From: Bdellovibrionota bacterium
GTDB lineage: Bacteria > Bdellovibrionota > Bdellovibrionia > Bdellovibrionales > JAEYZS01
NCBI GenBank assembly: GCA_040386775.1
Contig: JAZKEU010000009.1
Location: forward strand, 1 to 64,000
Direction: 5' to 3'
DNA: 64,000 nucleotides
This document shows positions 7,937-15,169 of the stretch, one piece after another. Every line of letters begins with the position of its first letter. Position 1 is the stretch's first letter. Below the pieces are notes generated by a model. That model was given only the letters and a program-made list of their open reading frames with translations, had not been told where the DNA came from and did no database searches. The position numbers were made by a program, and so were the translations under genes.

Positions 7937-9973
7937 ATGGTCCCCGACGGGAAACATATGAAAAAGGTACAGCCTAATCTTACAAAAAGATACGCCGAGC
8001 TCATCGAAGAGATTCAGGTTCATGATACAAACTATCATGTTCTAGACCGTCCTACGATTCCAGACCGCGAATATGATAAGCTCTACGCAGAATTAAAAAA
8101 CATCGAAGAGGCTCATCCCGAAATCATTTCAGAATTGTCTCCAACCCAGAGGGTCGGTGCTCAGGCTCTTGATAAGTTCAAAAAAGTAGCCCATAGAAAA
8201 CCCATGCTTTCGCTTCAGAATAGTTACTCCGAAGAAGACATTCTGGCTTTTGATAAAAGAGTGAAAAAGGTTTTAGCTTCGGAAAAAGACATTGAGTATT
8301 TTTGCGAACCCAAACTGGATGGCCTTGCAATTGAATTAATTTATGAAAACGGAACATTGGTTGGCGCACTCACACGAGGCGATGGAACAACTGGCGAAGA
8401 TGTTTTTTCAAATATCAAAACCATCAAATCTATTCCTATGAAATTAAAAACATCAACCCCTCCCAAGCTCGTAGAAATTCGCGGTGAAGTTCTAATGCAG
8501 AAAAAAGATTTCTTAAAGCTGAATGAAGAGCAGCAAGAAGAAGGCGAGGTTCCCTTTGCCAATCCTCGAAACGCGGCCGCAGGAACAATCCGACAACTTG
8601 ATCCAAAAATCGCAGCCGCAAGACCTTTGAGATTTTATGGTTATTCTCTTGGGGCCTTTGAAGGAATCCAATTCAAATCTCAAGACTCTACTCAAAAACA
8701 ATTCAGAGATTGGGGAGTTCCGACCGTTGCAGAAGAGATTATCTCACTTGTGGATAAGGCTGATGGAGCTGTGGATTACTATAATAAAATTAAAAAACTT
8801 AGAAAAGCTTTACCCTTCGAAATCGATGGCATTGTTGTAAAAGTAAATGATTACAAACTCCAAGATGAATTGGGTTTTATCTCAAGATCTCCGAGATGGG
8901 CCAATGCTGCAAAGTTCGAACCCGACCAAGCTGAAACACAAATTGAAAAAATCGTTGTTCAAGTCGGAAGGACCGGCGCCCTCACTCCGGTTGCAATAAT
9001 GAAGCCTGTTGTTGTTGGCGGAGTAACGATAACCAACGCCACTCTTCATAATCAAGATGAAATTGATCGCAAAGACGTCAGAGAGCAAGATTTTGTTATC
9101 GTACATCGAGCGGGCGATGTGATTCCTGAAATCGTTGAAGTATTAAAAGATAAGCGCGAGAAAAAAAGTAAAGCTTATTATATTCCAAAAGAATGTCCGG
9201 TGTGTGGATCTGAAGCCACTAAAGTCGAAGGCGAAGTGGTCTTAAGATGTCCCAACCCACTTTGTGATGCCAAACTAAAAGAATCTCTAAAACATTTTGT
9301 TTCAAAGCGTGCAATGAATATAGAAAAGGTCGGAGACAAACTCATTGACAGTTTTGTAGACAACAAATTGATTGGTTCCTACTCGGATCTTTATAAAATT
9401 AAAATCGATCAGGTTTTAGTTTTAGAAAGACAAGGCGAAAAATCTGCTCAAAACATTATCGAAAGCATCGATAGCAGCAGAAAACCCAGTCTATCAAGAT
9501 TCATATACGCTCTAGGAATCCGTTTCGTCGGCGAGCAAACAGCTAAAATTCTCGCCCATCACTTTGGACTCTTAGATAAATTTCTAAAAACAAATTTAGA
9601 AGAACTCGTCGAGATTGATGGTGTCGGACCAAAGGTTGCTCAATCCATCATCGACGCAATTTCACAAGATTCCTTCAAAAAAGAAATTCAAAAGATAATT
9701 AAAAATGGCGTAGACATCCAAGGTGAGGAAAAAAAAATTTCTTCTGAAAGATTTAAAGGCCTCACGTTTGTAATTACGGGCACTCTACCGATGGATCGCG
9801 ATGAAGTTAAAAAAATAATCGAAAGCCACCTGGGAAAAACCAGCGGATCCGTGAGTAAGAAAACTAGCTATGTCTTAGCTGGTGAGGCTGCAGGAACAAA
9901 ACTCGATAAAGCGCAAGAACTCGGAGTTAAAGTTCTATCTTGGGAAGAGTTTCAAAGCTTGCTTGCAGAATAA
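7937..9973 (+). CDS. ligA: NAD-dependent DNA ligase
   Basis: The frame opens at 7880, but the ATG at 7937 (with GGAG and AGGGG upstream) or 7958 fits the family better; the extra N-terminal residues are hydrophobic and look unrelated to LigA. Domains in order: Ia NAD-binding (YHVLDRPTIPDREYD), adenylation domain with the nucleophilic Lys in CEPKLDGLAIEL (residue 126 from this start), OB fold, four-cysteine zinc finger (CPVC...CPNPLC), helix-hairpin-helix repeats (VDGVGPK-like IDGVGPKVAQSI), and a C-terminal BRCT (TFVITGTLPMDRDEV). It seals nicks in replication and repair. Transcribed divergently from gatCAB. Confidence 0.96.
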   Translation: MVPDGKHMKKVQPNLTKRYAELIEEIQVHDTNYHVLDRPTIPDREYDKLYAELKNIEEAHPEIISELSPTQRVGAQALDKFKKVAHRKPMLSLQNSYSEEDILAFDKRVKKVLASEKDIEYFCEPKLDGLAIELIYENGTLVGALTRGDGTTGEDVFSNIKTIKSIPMKLKTSTPPKLVEIRGEVLMQKKDFLKLNEEQQEEGEVPFANPRNAAAGTIRQLDPKIAAARPLRFYGYSLGAFEGIQFKSQDSTQKQFRDWGVPTVAEEIISLVDKADGAVDYYNKIKKLRKALPFEIDGIVVKVNDYKLQDELGFISRSPRWANAAKFEPDQAETQIEKIVVQVGRTGALTPVAIMKPVVVGGVTITNATLHNQDEIDRKDVREQDFVIVHRAGDVIPEIVEVLKDKREKKSKAYYIPKECPVCGSEATKVEGEVVLRCPNPLCDAKLKESLKHFVSKRAMNIEKVGDKLIDSFVDNKLIGSYSDLYKIKIDQVLVLERQGEKSAQNIIESIDSSRKPSLSRFIYALGIRFVGEQTAKILAHHFGLLDKFLKTNLEELVEIDGVGPKVAQSIIDAISQDSFKKEIQKIIKNGVDIQGEEKKISSERFKGLTFVITGTLPMDRDEVKKIIESHLGKTSGSVSKKTSYVLAGEAAGTKLDKAQELGVKVLSWEEFQSLLAE

Positions 9974-9995
9974 TTCTTCCCAGATCTAATATACT

Positions 9996-10301
9996 TTAAA
10001 GGCAGCTTGAATTTTGATTTTTAATTCGAATCATTTGTTTTTTACGCTGTTCACATAAAATTCTAACATGTCTGTGATTAATACACATATTATTACAGTT
10101 CAAAAAGGTTTCATACAATAGTGACTCAACATCACTTATTAACGCTTTATCTTTACACTCGCCTATGAGCGTATTCCAGAAATCAAAAGTCTCCTCTACG
10201 AGATCGTAGGCTTTATTACAAGCTTCATTGGGTGAAATGCCTGAAGCCTGTGATTCATAAGAAATTAAAAAAGCAATCAAAGCGATAAATATTTTACTCA
10301 T
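9996..10301 (-). CDS. Small cysteine-rich exported protein
   Basis: 101 residues. A signal peptide is evident (MSKIFIALIAFLISYESQASG, cleavage probably after QAS). The mature part of about 80 residues has six cysteines (EAC, GEC, LNC, NMC, ILC, SCL) and is helical, so three disulfides in the periplasm or outside the cell are plausible. I recognise no family. It converges on ligA (stops 22 bases apart) and stands alone. Confidence 0.65.
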   Translation of the reverse strand: MSKIFIALIAFLISYESQASGISPNEACNKAYDLVEETFDFWNTLIGECKDKALISDVESLLYETFLNCNNMCINHRHVRILCEQRKKQMIRIKNQNSSCL

Positions 10302-10460
10302 ATCAGAATCCTTTTGTTATCATTTGGAACGTTGTTTAGACATATAGAGATAAAGTATGAGGCTGATTAAAATTCATGCTTTTTTAGGTTACTTATAATT
10401 TTTCTATATCGAAAACACTTCCAGAATTGTGTAAAATCATCATCATATCTATAAAAGAAA
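10302..10460. other. Intergenic region between the Cys-rich gene and the histone terminator
   Basis: About 160 AT-rich bases containing the presumed promoter of the Cys-rich gene. I see no open frame or RNA-like structure here apart from the histone terminator at its right end. Confidence 0.3.
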
Positions 10461-10484
10461 AAAGGCGAGTTGTTGCTCGCCTTT
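10461..10484 (-). terminator. Rho-independent terminator of the histone gene
   Basis: A 9-bp perfect stem (AAAGGCGAG with CTCGCCTTT) and a 6-base loop are followed on the minus strand by a run of T (TTTTTTCTTTT). It lies 28 bases beyond the histone stop codon, so the histone is likely transcribed as a short single-gene mRNA. Confidence 0.9.
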
Positions 10485-10511
10485 GTGAATTCAATTTTTT
10501 AATTTATAATT

Positions 10512-10706
10512 CTATAAATGGTCGATGTTGATATCGCGAGCCATAACGGTTTTTCTGCCGTCGTTTTTTGCGCTCTCGATTCCACGATCACAAAGTGCCT
10601 GAACAGCTTTGCTCAATACATCAACGGTTTCTGATGAAGTGTTGTAAGTTGCTTTTTCTTTGATGTACTTTTTAACTTTGCTAGTTACTACTAAAACGTC
10701 CGCCAT
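10512..10706 (-). CDS. Single-domain bacterial histone (Bd0055/HBb-like)
   Basis: 64 residues made up almost entirely of one histone fold without tails: helix 1 about 4-17 (LVVTSKVKKYIKEK), loop with TSSETVD, long helix 2 about 24-47, loop GRKTV (50-54), helix 3 MARDINID. The GRKTxxARDI motif is the bacterial counterpart of GRKTIKAEDI in archaeal HMfB, and the whole protein closely matches my memory of the B. bacteriovorus histone Bd0055. That protein is an abundant chromatin component there, and its DNA binding differs from nucleosomal wrapping. A strong ribosome site (GGAGGA) lies 8 bases upstream, and the gene has its own terminator, as expected for a highly expressed gene. Confidence 0.93.
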   Translation of the reverse strand: MADVLVVTSKVKKYIKEKATYNTSSETVDVLSKAVQALCDRGIESAKNDGRKTVMARDINIDHL

Positions 10707-10727
10707 AATATTTCCTCCAAAACGCTC

Positions 10728-10842
10728 ATAAGAGCTCTTATTTCAGAAATTAAAATATACTCGAATATATTCGTTTTGAAGCTAATTTTAACGAAACGTT
10801 AAGATTTGTGTCTTTGACGCAATCCGCGCAGCAATTGCTGCG
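10728..10842. promoter_or_regulatory. Palindrome-rich promoter region of the histone gene
   Basis: Four inverted repeats lie in 115 bases upstream of the histone start: ATAAGAGCTCTTAT (10728-10741, perfect), CGAATATATTCG (10762-10773, perfect), TTAACG-aaa-CGTTAA (10788-10802) and CGCAGCAATTGCTGCG (10827-10842, perfect 16-mer). A TATATT on the minus strand at about 10753-10758 could be the -10 element. The last palindrome lies just after the metallophosphoesterase stop (10872) but lacks a T-tract, so it is not an ordinary terminator. Operator or nucleoid-protein binding sites are an inference. Confidence 0.5.
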
Positions 10843-10871
10843 GTGGGTTTCCAAAAGTTGACGGGCACCTT

Positions 10872-12356
10872 TTAGGAACTAACCTGAATAACGGTTGGAG
10901 CATCAGCATCTTGGGGAGGTTTTCCGCTTTTAATTTGATATGAATCGCCACGGATAAATTCTCTGAGCTGAGCCGTTCTTTTGCCGTTCTCGCCTGGCTC
11001 AATCCAAATGTATGTCTTCTTGCCAAAAGGTTTCGTGCACTCCACATCTAGAAACGCGGGAGTCCAACATCCTGAATTCAAATGTTCTACCTCGCCAATG
11101 AACTCATGACGAGCGACATGTGTGTGACCATAGATCACACGTTTTACTTTTGTGATTCTTGAAGACACACTCAAAACCCATTCATTGGGTTCTTTTACCG
11201 AACTCACATCGGAGTGAATTGATTTAGCGTAGAAGACAAAAAACGGAACCAAAATAAACAACGGAATGAACATCCAGAAAAATGAAAAGTCATAGGCGAG
11301 TTTAATAATAGTAAAAATTTGGAAGATAAAAATAAATCCAATAAGCACGATGAACGCACGATCAAGCCACAACTCTCTCGCTAGTCGAATCGGATTACTC
11401 GCAGCAGGATTCGCCGCCAACTCTTTGAGTTCGCGAACCATTCTTGGTGTTGCGTTTGCTTTTTCGGCGATGTCATTAACTCGATCCTCTGTAGTGAGTG
11501 GGTCTTTTAGCTCGGGCAAAAGTCTATCGAGTAATGATTGAAATAAAACTAAAATAGAAGACCAAAACCATGTCCACATGATGAGCGGCTGAGTTCTGAT
11601 TAAATATTTCGTGAAAAACTTAATATAATCCCCAAAACTCATAATGAAATTCGAATCCACGTGAGGATTAAAAAAGCCCATGCCGTTTGTCATGTATCTT
11701 CCCGCCAAATCCCCGAATGGAAGTCTTAATTCCACGCGGTTAAATTTTTGCACAAGTGGGTGAATTGGATTTTGGCAAAGACAGTAGGGATCGTATTGGT
11801 TTCCGTGCTCAATAAGAGTGTCTTCATTGCTGATGTAAAACCATTCGCAAAAACGTACTCTTTTTTCTTCTTCTTTTGTTAAATTCAAAGAATAAATAAT
11901 ATCTCTCTGGACCTGGTGGTAGTGAAGCTCTAAATCGTGATTCCCAATGATGATGACAACTTGGTTTCCTCTTTTGATGAATTTTCTTAAAGCCTCAATG
12001 AATAATGGATGCTCGCTCAATATTTTTTGTATTTTATAAGAGGCTTTTTCTTCTTCGGGATATAGTCCCCTGATTTTTTCTAGCCATGTAATTCTGTAAT
12101 GAGCATCTTCAGGATAAGACATCACCGCATCGAAATCAAAAATGTCTCCATTTAAAATCAACTCGGCTTTTTCACTGCCTGTCTGCTCTTGAATGTATTC
12201 GAAAAAATCACTGAGCGTGTCGTCAAAAAAGAATTCCTTGCTCTTAAATTTTTTCCAAAGATCACCAGACGGATGCTCGGGCTCTGCTTCCGTTAAATGA
12301 ATATCGCTTATAATCGCGGTATATTTTGCGTGTTGGAAAGGATTGTTGTTGTCCAT
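10872..12356 (-). CDS. Calcineurin-like metallophosphoesterase with a membrane insertion
   Basis: The frame can extend to 12428 (GTG), but the ATG at 12354-12356 (MDNNNPFQHAKYTAIISD) is the likelier start. Metal-binding motifs appear in order (numbered from the long frame): SDIHL (41-45), LNGDIFDFD (92-100), IGNHDLELH (161-169), IEHGNQYD (206-213) and YGHTHVARH (433-441). Between the fourth and fifth lies a stretch of about 220 residues with hydrophobic segments at about 282-303 and 358-401, so the phosphoesterase fold is split by membrane helices. Substrate unknown; UDP-diacylglucosamine hydrolase-like or nucleotide-cleaving roles are possible. No strong ribosome site is visible at either start. 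Confidence 0.8.
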   Translation of the reverse strand: MDNNNPFQHAKYTAIISDIHLTEAEPEHPSGDLWKKFKSKEFFFDDTLSDFFEYIQEQTGSEKAELILNGDIFDFDAVMSYPEDAHYRITWLEKIRGLYPEEEKASYKIQKILSEHPLFIEALRKFIKRGNQVVIIIGNHDLELHYHQVQRDIIYSLNLTKEEEKRVRFCEWFYISNEDTLIEHGNQYDPYCLCQNPIHPLVQKFNRVELRLPFGDLAGRYMTNGMGFFNPHVDSNFIMSFGDYIKFFTKYLIRTQPLIMWTWFWSSILVLFQSLLDRLLPELKDPLTTEDRVNDIAEKANATPRMVRELKELAANPAASNPIRLARELWLDRAFIVLIGFIFIFQIFTIIKLAYDFSFFWMFIPLFILVPFFVFYAKSIHSDVSSVKEPNEWVLSVSSRITKVKRVIYGHTHVARHEFIGEVEHLNSGCWTPAFLDVECTKPFGKKTYIWIEPGENGKRTAQLREFIRGDSYQIKSGKPPQDADAPTVIQVSS

Positions 12357-12574
12357 GTTGTTTCTATTAATTGTATCTGTATGTCTCAAAGTAGAACAGT
12401 ACAATTTGGTTATACAATTTGACGGCACAACGAGCAGTATATTTATACCGCAAATTTTGTCATGAATTGGCGAACATATAGACAGTATCTCAGTCTGGGG
12501 CGCTCTTAAGTGCTTAGAAATACACGTTTTTTTATTATAGAAATGGCACCGAGTTTGCTTTATATGAAAGTACT

Positions 12575-13969
12575 ATGAAAACTATCTGCTTAAATATCGT
12601 AATGGGATTGGGTTTAGGTACCTTCTTTAGTACTGAAGTTATCTATCAGCCTACGTTGAATTTGTCGAACAAGGCCTGGGCATCCGTTCCCGTATTTGAC
12701 GCCAGCACAGAGAGTTTTGATCGTAATCCAAATACATTTGCTCCTTCAACAAACAACCATATTGTCTCTACGATCAATCAAACTTTTGATAAGAATTATG
12801 TATTGAATGATCTAGACAATAAGATCTCTGATGATTTTAAGATCCCTCCTGATTTAAGAGAAAGAGTGTCTTTCTGGTTTGATATTTATACAAAGTATTC
12901 TGCTCAAGAGGAAGTGATTCATCATGCGAATTATCCCTGGATTGTTTTCAGAATTGTAGATTTAAGACCTATACTGGAATCTGACGGAAATAAATGGGTA
13001 AAGTACCATAAATCTAAAAAATTCTCAAAAATTCAAAGACAAGATGTTAGCAATATATTAACAAGACTCTCTAAAAAGAAAAGTTTCACAAAATTATCTC
13101 CAGATGAACAAGACATTCATCAAGCACTCTTACAAATTCCTGGCAAAAACAGACAAAAAATTGCTCTCAATGCTCTGAGAAATCTGAGAACCCAAGTCGG
13201 GCAAAAAGATTTTATTCTTAAAGGTTTAGAATCAAGCTCTCTTTATATTCCTGAATTAGAAAAAGTATTCGCAGAAAAAAATCTTCCCTTAGAGTTAACA
13301 AGACTTCCTTTCGTTGAAAGCAGTTTCAATGTAGATGCTGTAAGTAAAGTTGGTGCAAGTGGTATCTGGCAAGTGATGCCTTATATCGGCAGAAAATTAC
13401 TCATCATGAATAACGCCGTGGACGAAAGAAATTCTCCCGTAAAAGCTGCAAGCTCAGCCGCATTTATCTTAAAACAAAATAAACAAATCTTGAAAAACTG
13501 GCCACTCGCTTTAACAGCATACAACCACGGCGTGGGAAGCTTGAATACGGCAGTTAAGAAAACAGGATCCAGAGAACTCACATTCTTAATCAAAAACTAC
13601 AAGGCAAAGTCTTTTGGTTTTGCTTCACAAAATTTCTTCTCTTCATTCTTAGCAGTACTTCATGCAGAAAAATATAGAGCTCAAATCTATGATACAGTAA
13701 TTCCTCTTTCTCCATTGAAATTCAGAGAATTGAAACTCACAAAAGCCGTGAAGTTAAAAGAGCTTTTAAAATTCACAGGCATGAGCAAAGATGGATTCCA
13801 AAAATATAATCTTGATATTAAAGACGACGCTTTCAAAAGAAACATGTCTATCCCAAGAGGATACATAGTTCACATTCCAGACACAATCGTCACAGAATTC
13901 TTATCAAAGAAACAAAAATTCGGAAAACTCATAGAAGATTCGTCAACTATTGAGTCACGCATAAATTAA
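12575..13969 (+). CDS. Lytic murein transglycosylase (MltD-like, SLT domain)
   Basis: 464 residues with an N-terminal export signal (about 1-37). The first 200 residues are a helical region of unknown role. The SLT catalytic domain starts near 238: LTRLPFVESSFN with catalytic Glu248, then KVGASGIWQVMP, and ALTAYNHGVGSL near 313. The C-terminal portion (about 385-445) has a LysM-like pattern ending in IPRGYIVHIP. It cleaves glycan strands of peptidoglycan with formation of anhydromuramic acid. Promoter region 12429-12574 is shared divergently with the metallophosphoesterase. In a predatory relative, wall-cutting enzymes of this kind can also act on prey; that role is not shown here. Confidence 0.88.
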   Translation: MKTICLNIVMGLGLGTFFSTEVIYQPTLNLSNKAWASVPVFDASTESFDRNPNTFAPSTNNHIVSTINQTFDKNYVLNDLDNKISDDFKIPPDLRERVSFWFDIYTKYSAQEEVIHHANYPWIVFRIVDLRPILESDGNKWVKYHKSKKFSKIQRQDVSNILTRLSKKKSFTKLSPDEQDIHQALLQIPGKNRQKIALNALRNLRTQVGQKDFILKGLESSSLYIPELEKVFAEKNLPLELTRLPFVESSFNVDAVSKVGASGIWQVMPYIGRKLLIMNNAVDERNSPVKAASSAAFILKQNKQILKNWPLALTAYNHGVGSLNTAVKKTGSRELTFLIKNYKAKSFGFASQNFFSSFLAVLHAEKYRAQIYDTVIPLSPLKFRELKLTKAVKLKELLKFTGMSKDGFQKYNLDIKDDAFKRNMSIPRGYIVHIPDTIVTEFLSKKQKFGKLIEDSSTIESRIN

Positions 13970-14000
13970 AACATTCCTTTTTCAATGGCCTGCTAGAAGG

Positions 14001-14026
14001 TTTTCCGTTTTTATACAAACGGAAAA
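14001..14026. terminator. Terminator hairpin between convergent genes
   Basis: A 10-bp perfect stem TTTTCCGTTT/AAACGGAAAA with a 6-base loop lies 32 bases after the transglycosylase stop. The A/T ends of the stem let it act from either side. A second smaller hairpin (AGGTC/GACCT around 14032-14048) follows on the side of the oxygenase gene. Confidence 0.65.
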
Positions 14027-14090
14027 TCACAAGGTCGACGAAGACCTCTTTAAATAAGAAAAAACAACATCGACCGCGTGAGCATACCTC

Positions 14091-15080
14091 TTACTTAATC
14101 AACCCAATCTCTCTTAATCTCTGCATTAAGAAGTCATGCTCTCTAATCGGCGGATACTTTTCACCCTCACCCCTGCAAGACGGAATACACTCCAATACAG
14201 ATTCTGGATGCGCATGCATAAAGTAAGGCATCGAGTATCTGCTTTTATTTTCCGTATTTGCTGGGTTGATCACTCTGTGAGTTGTAGAAGGAATCACGTC
14301 GTTTGTAATTCTAGCTAACATATCTCCCGCATCCACCGTGATAAGGTGAGGCGCAGTTTCTACGTCCAACCATTTTCCGTCGCGATCTTTTAATTGAAGA
14401 CCTGAGGCTGATGCACAAACCAATAGTGTAATGAGATTGATATCCTCGTGAGCTGCTGCTCTCACACATCTTGGGTCGACACCTTCTGGAATTGGCGGGT
14501 AGTGAAGCATTCTAAGAATAGAGTTTCCACCACCGGCTAATTTATCAAAATAATTTTCTGGAAGCTCTAATGAATAAGTTAATGCTTTTAAAAGTTGAAA
14601 AGCGCAATTGTCTAATTCGTTGTAAAGGTGCATGTAAAGTTCTTTAAACTCAGGAACTTCTTTTGGCCAAATGTTTGGTGCAAAATACTGAGCGCTTGGA
14701 TCTCCATTAATAGGATCGCGACCGACATGCCAGAATTCTTTTAAATCCATCACTGGAGAGTCTTTGGCGTGCTCTTGGCCAAACGCTGTGTAGCCCCTTG
14801 CTCCGCCGCTACCTTTTAGAATGTATTGTTTTTTTGTATCAAGAGGTAAGCTGAAAAGTTTTTCGCTAAGCTCGTAGGCTTTCTTTAAAAGATCCGAATC
14901 AATTCCATGATCCCTGAGGTTGATGAAACCAAACTCTTTCATACCCAGGAATAAGTCGTCGATAAACTGTTTTCTTTGTTGTGAGGTGCCTTGAGTAAAG
15001 TCTTTAAGTGATAATTCTGGAACCTGACGATCAGGCACATATTTGGATGTCGTTGAGTTTGTATTTTGAGTTGTTTCCAT
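14091..15080 (-). CDS. 2-oxoglutarate/Fe(II)-dependent dioxygenase, isopenicillin N synthase family
   Basis: 329 residues, the normal length. The N-terminal DIOX_N-like part contains FINLRDHGID. The C-terminal oxygenase core has the iron ligands HED (AAAHEDINLITLL) and a distal His (PSTTHRVINP), followed by the RxS motif that binds 2-oxoglutarate (NKSRYSMPYF). Such enzymes hydroxylate or oxidise small molecules; the substrate cannot be read from sequence, and a true isopenicillin synthase role is unlikely given no biosynthetic neighbours. Single-gene unit converging on the transglycosylase. Confidence 0.88.
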   Translation of the reverse strand: METTQNTNSTTSKYVPDRQVPELSLKDFTQGTSQQRKQFIDDLFLGMKEFGFINLRDHGIDSDLLKKAYELSEKLFSLPLDTKKQYILKGSGGARGYTAFGQEHAKDSPVMDLKEFWHVGRDPINGDPSAQYFAPNIWPKEVPEFKELYMHLYNELDNCAFQLLKALTYSLELPENYFDKLAGGGNSILRMLHYPPIPEGVDPRCVRAAAHEDINLITLLVCASASGLQLKDRDGKWLDVETAPHLITVDAGDMLARITNDVIPSTTHRVINPANTENKSRYSMPYFMHAHPESVLECIPSCRGEGEKYPPIREHDFLMQRLREIGLIK

Positions 15081-15169
15081 AAGTTTAACCCTCCCTAAAG
15101 AATTTAGGCTTATTTTTTGAGCAATCTACTCAATTTCATAAGGGATTTCAATATATCTATAGCTCTTTT

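Noticed and set aside
8749-8757. TGTGGATAA, a DnaA-box match inside ligA
   Set aside because: Single site in coding sequence, in frame with conserved residues; expected by chance in AT-rich DNA.
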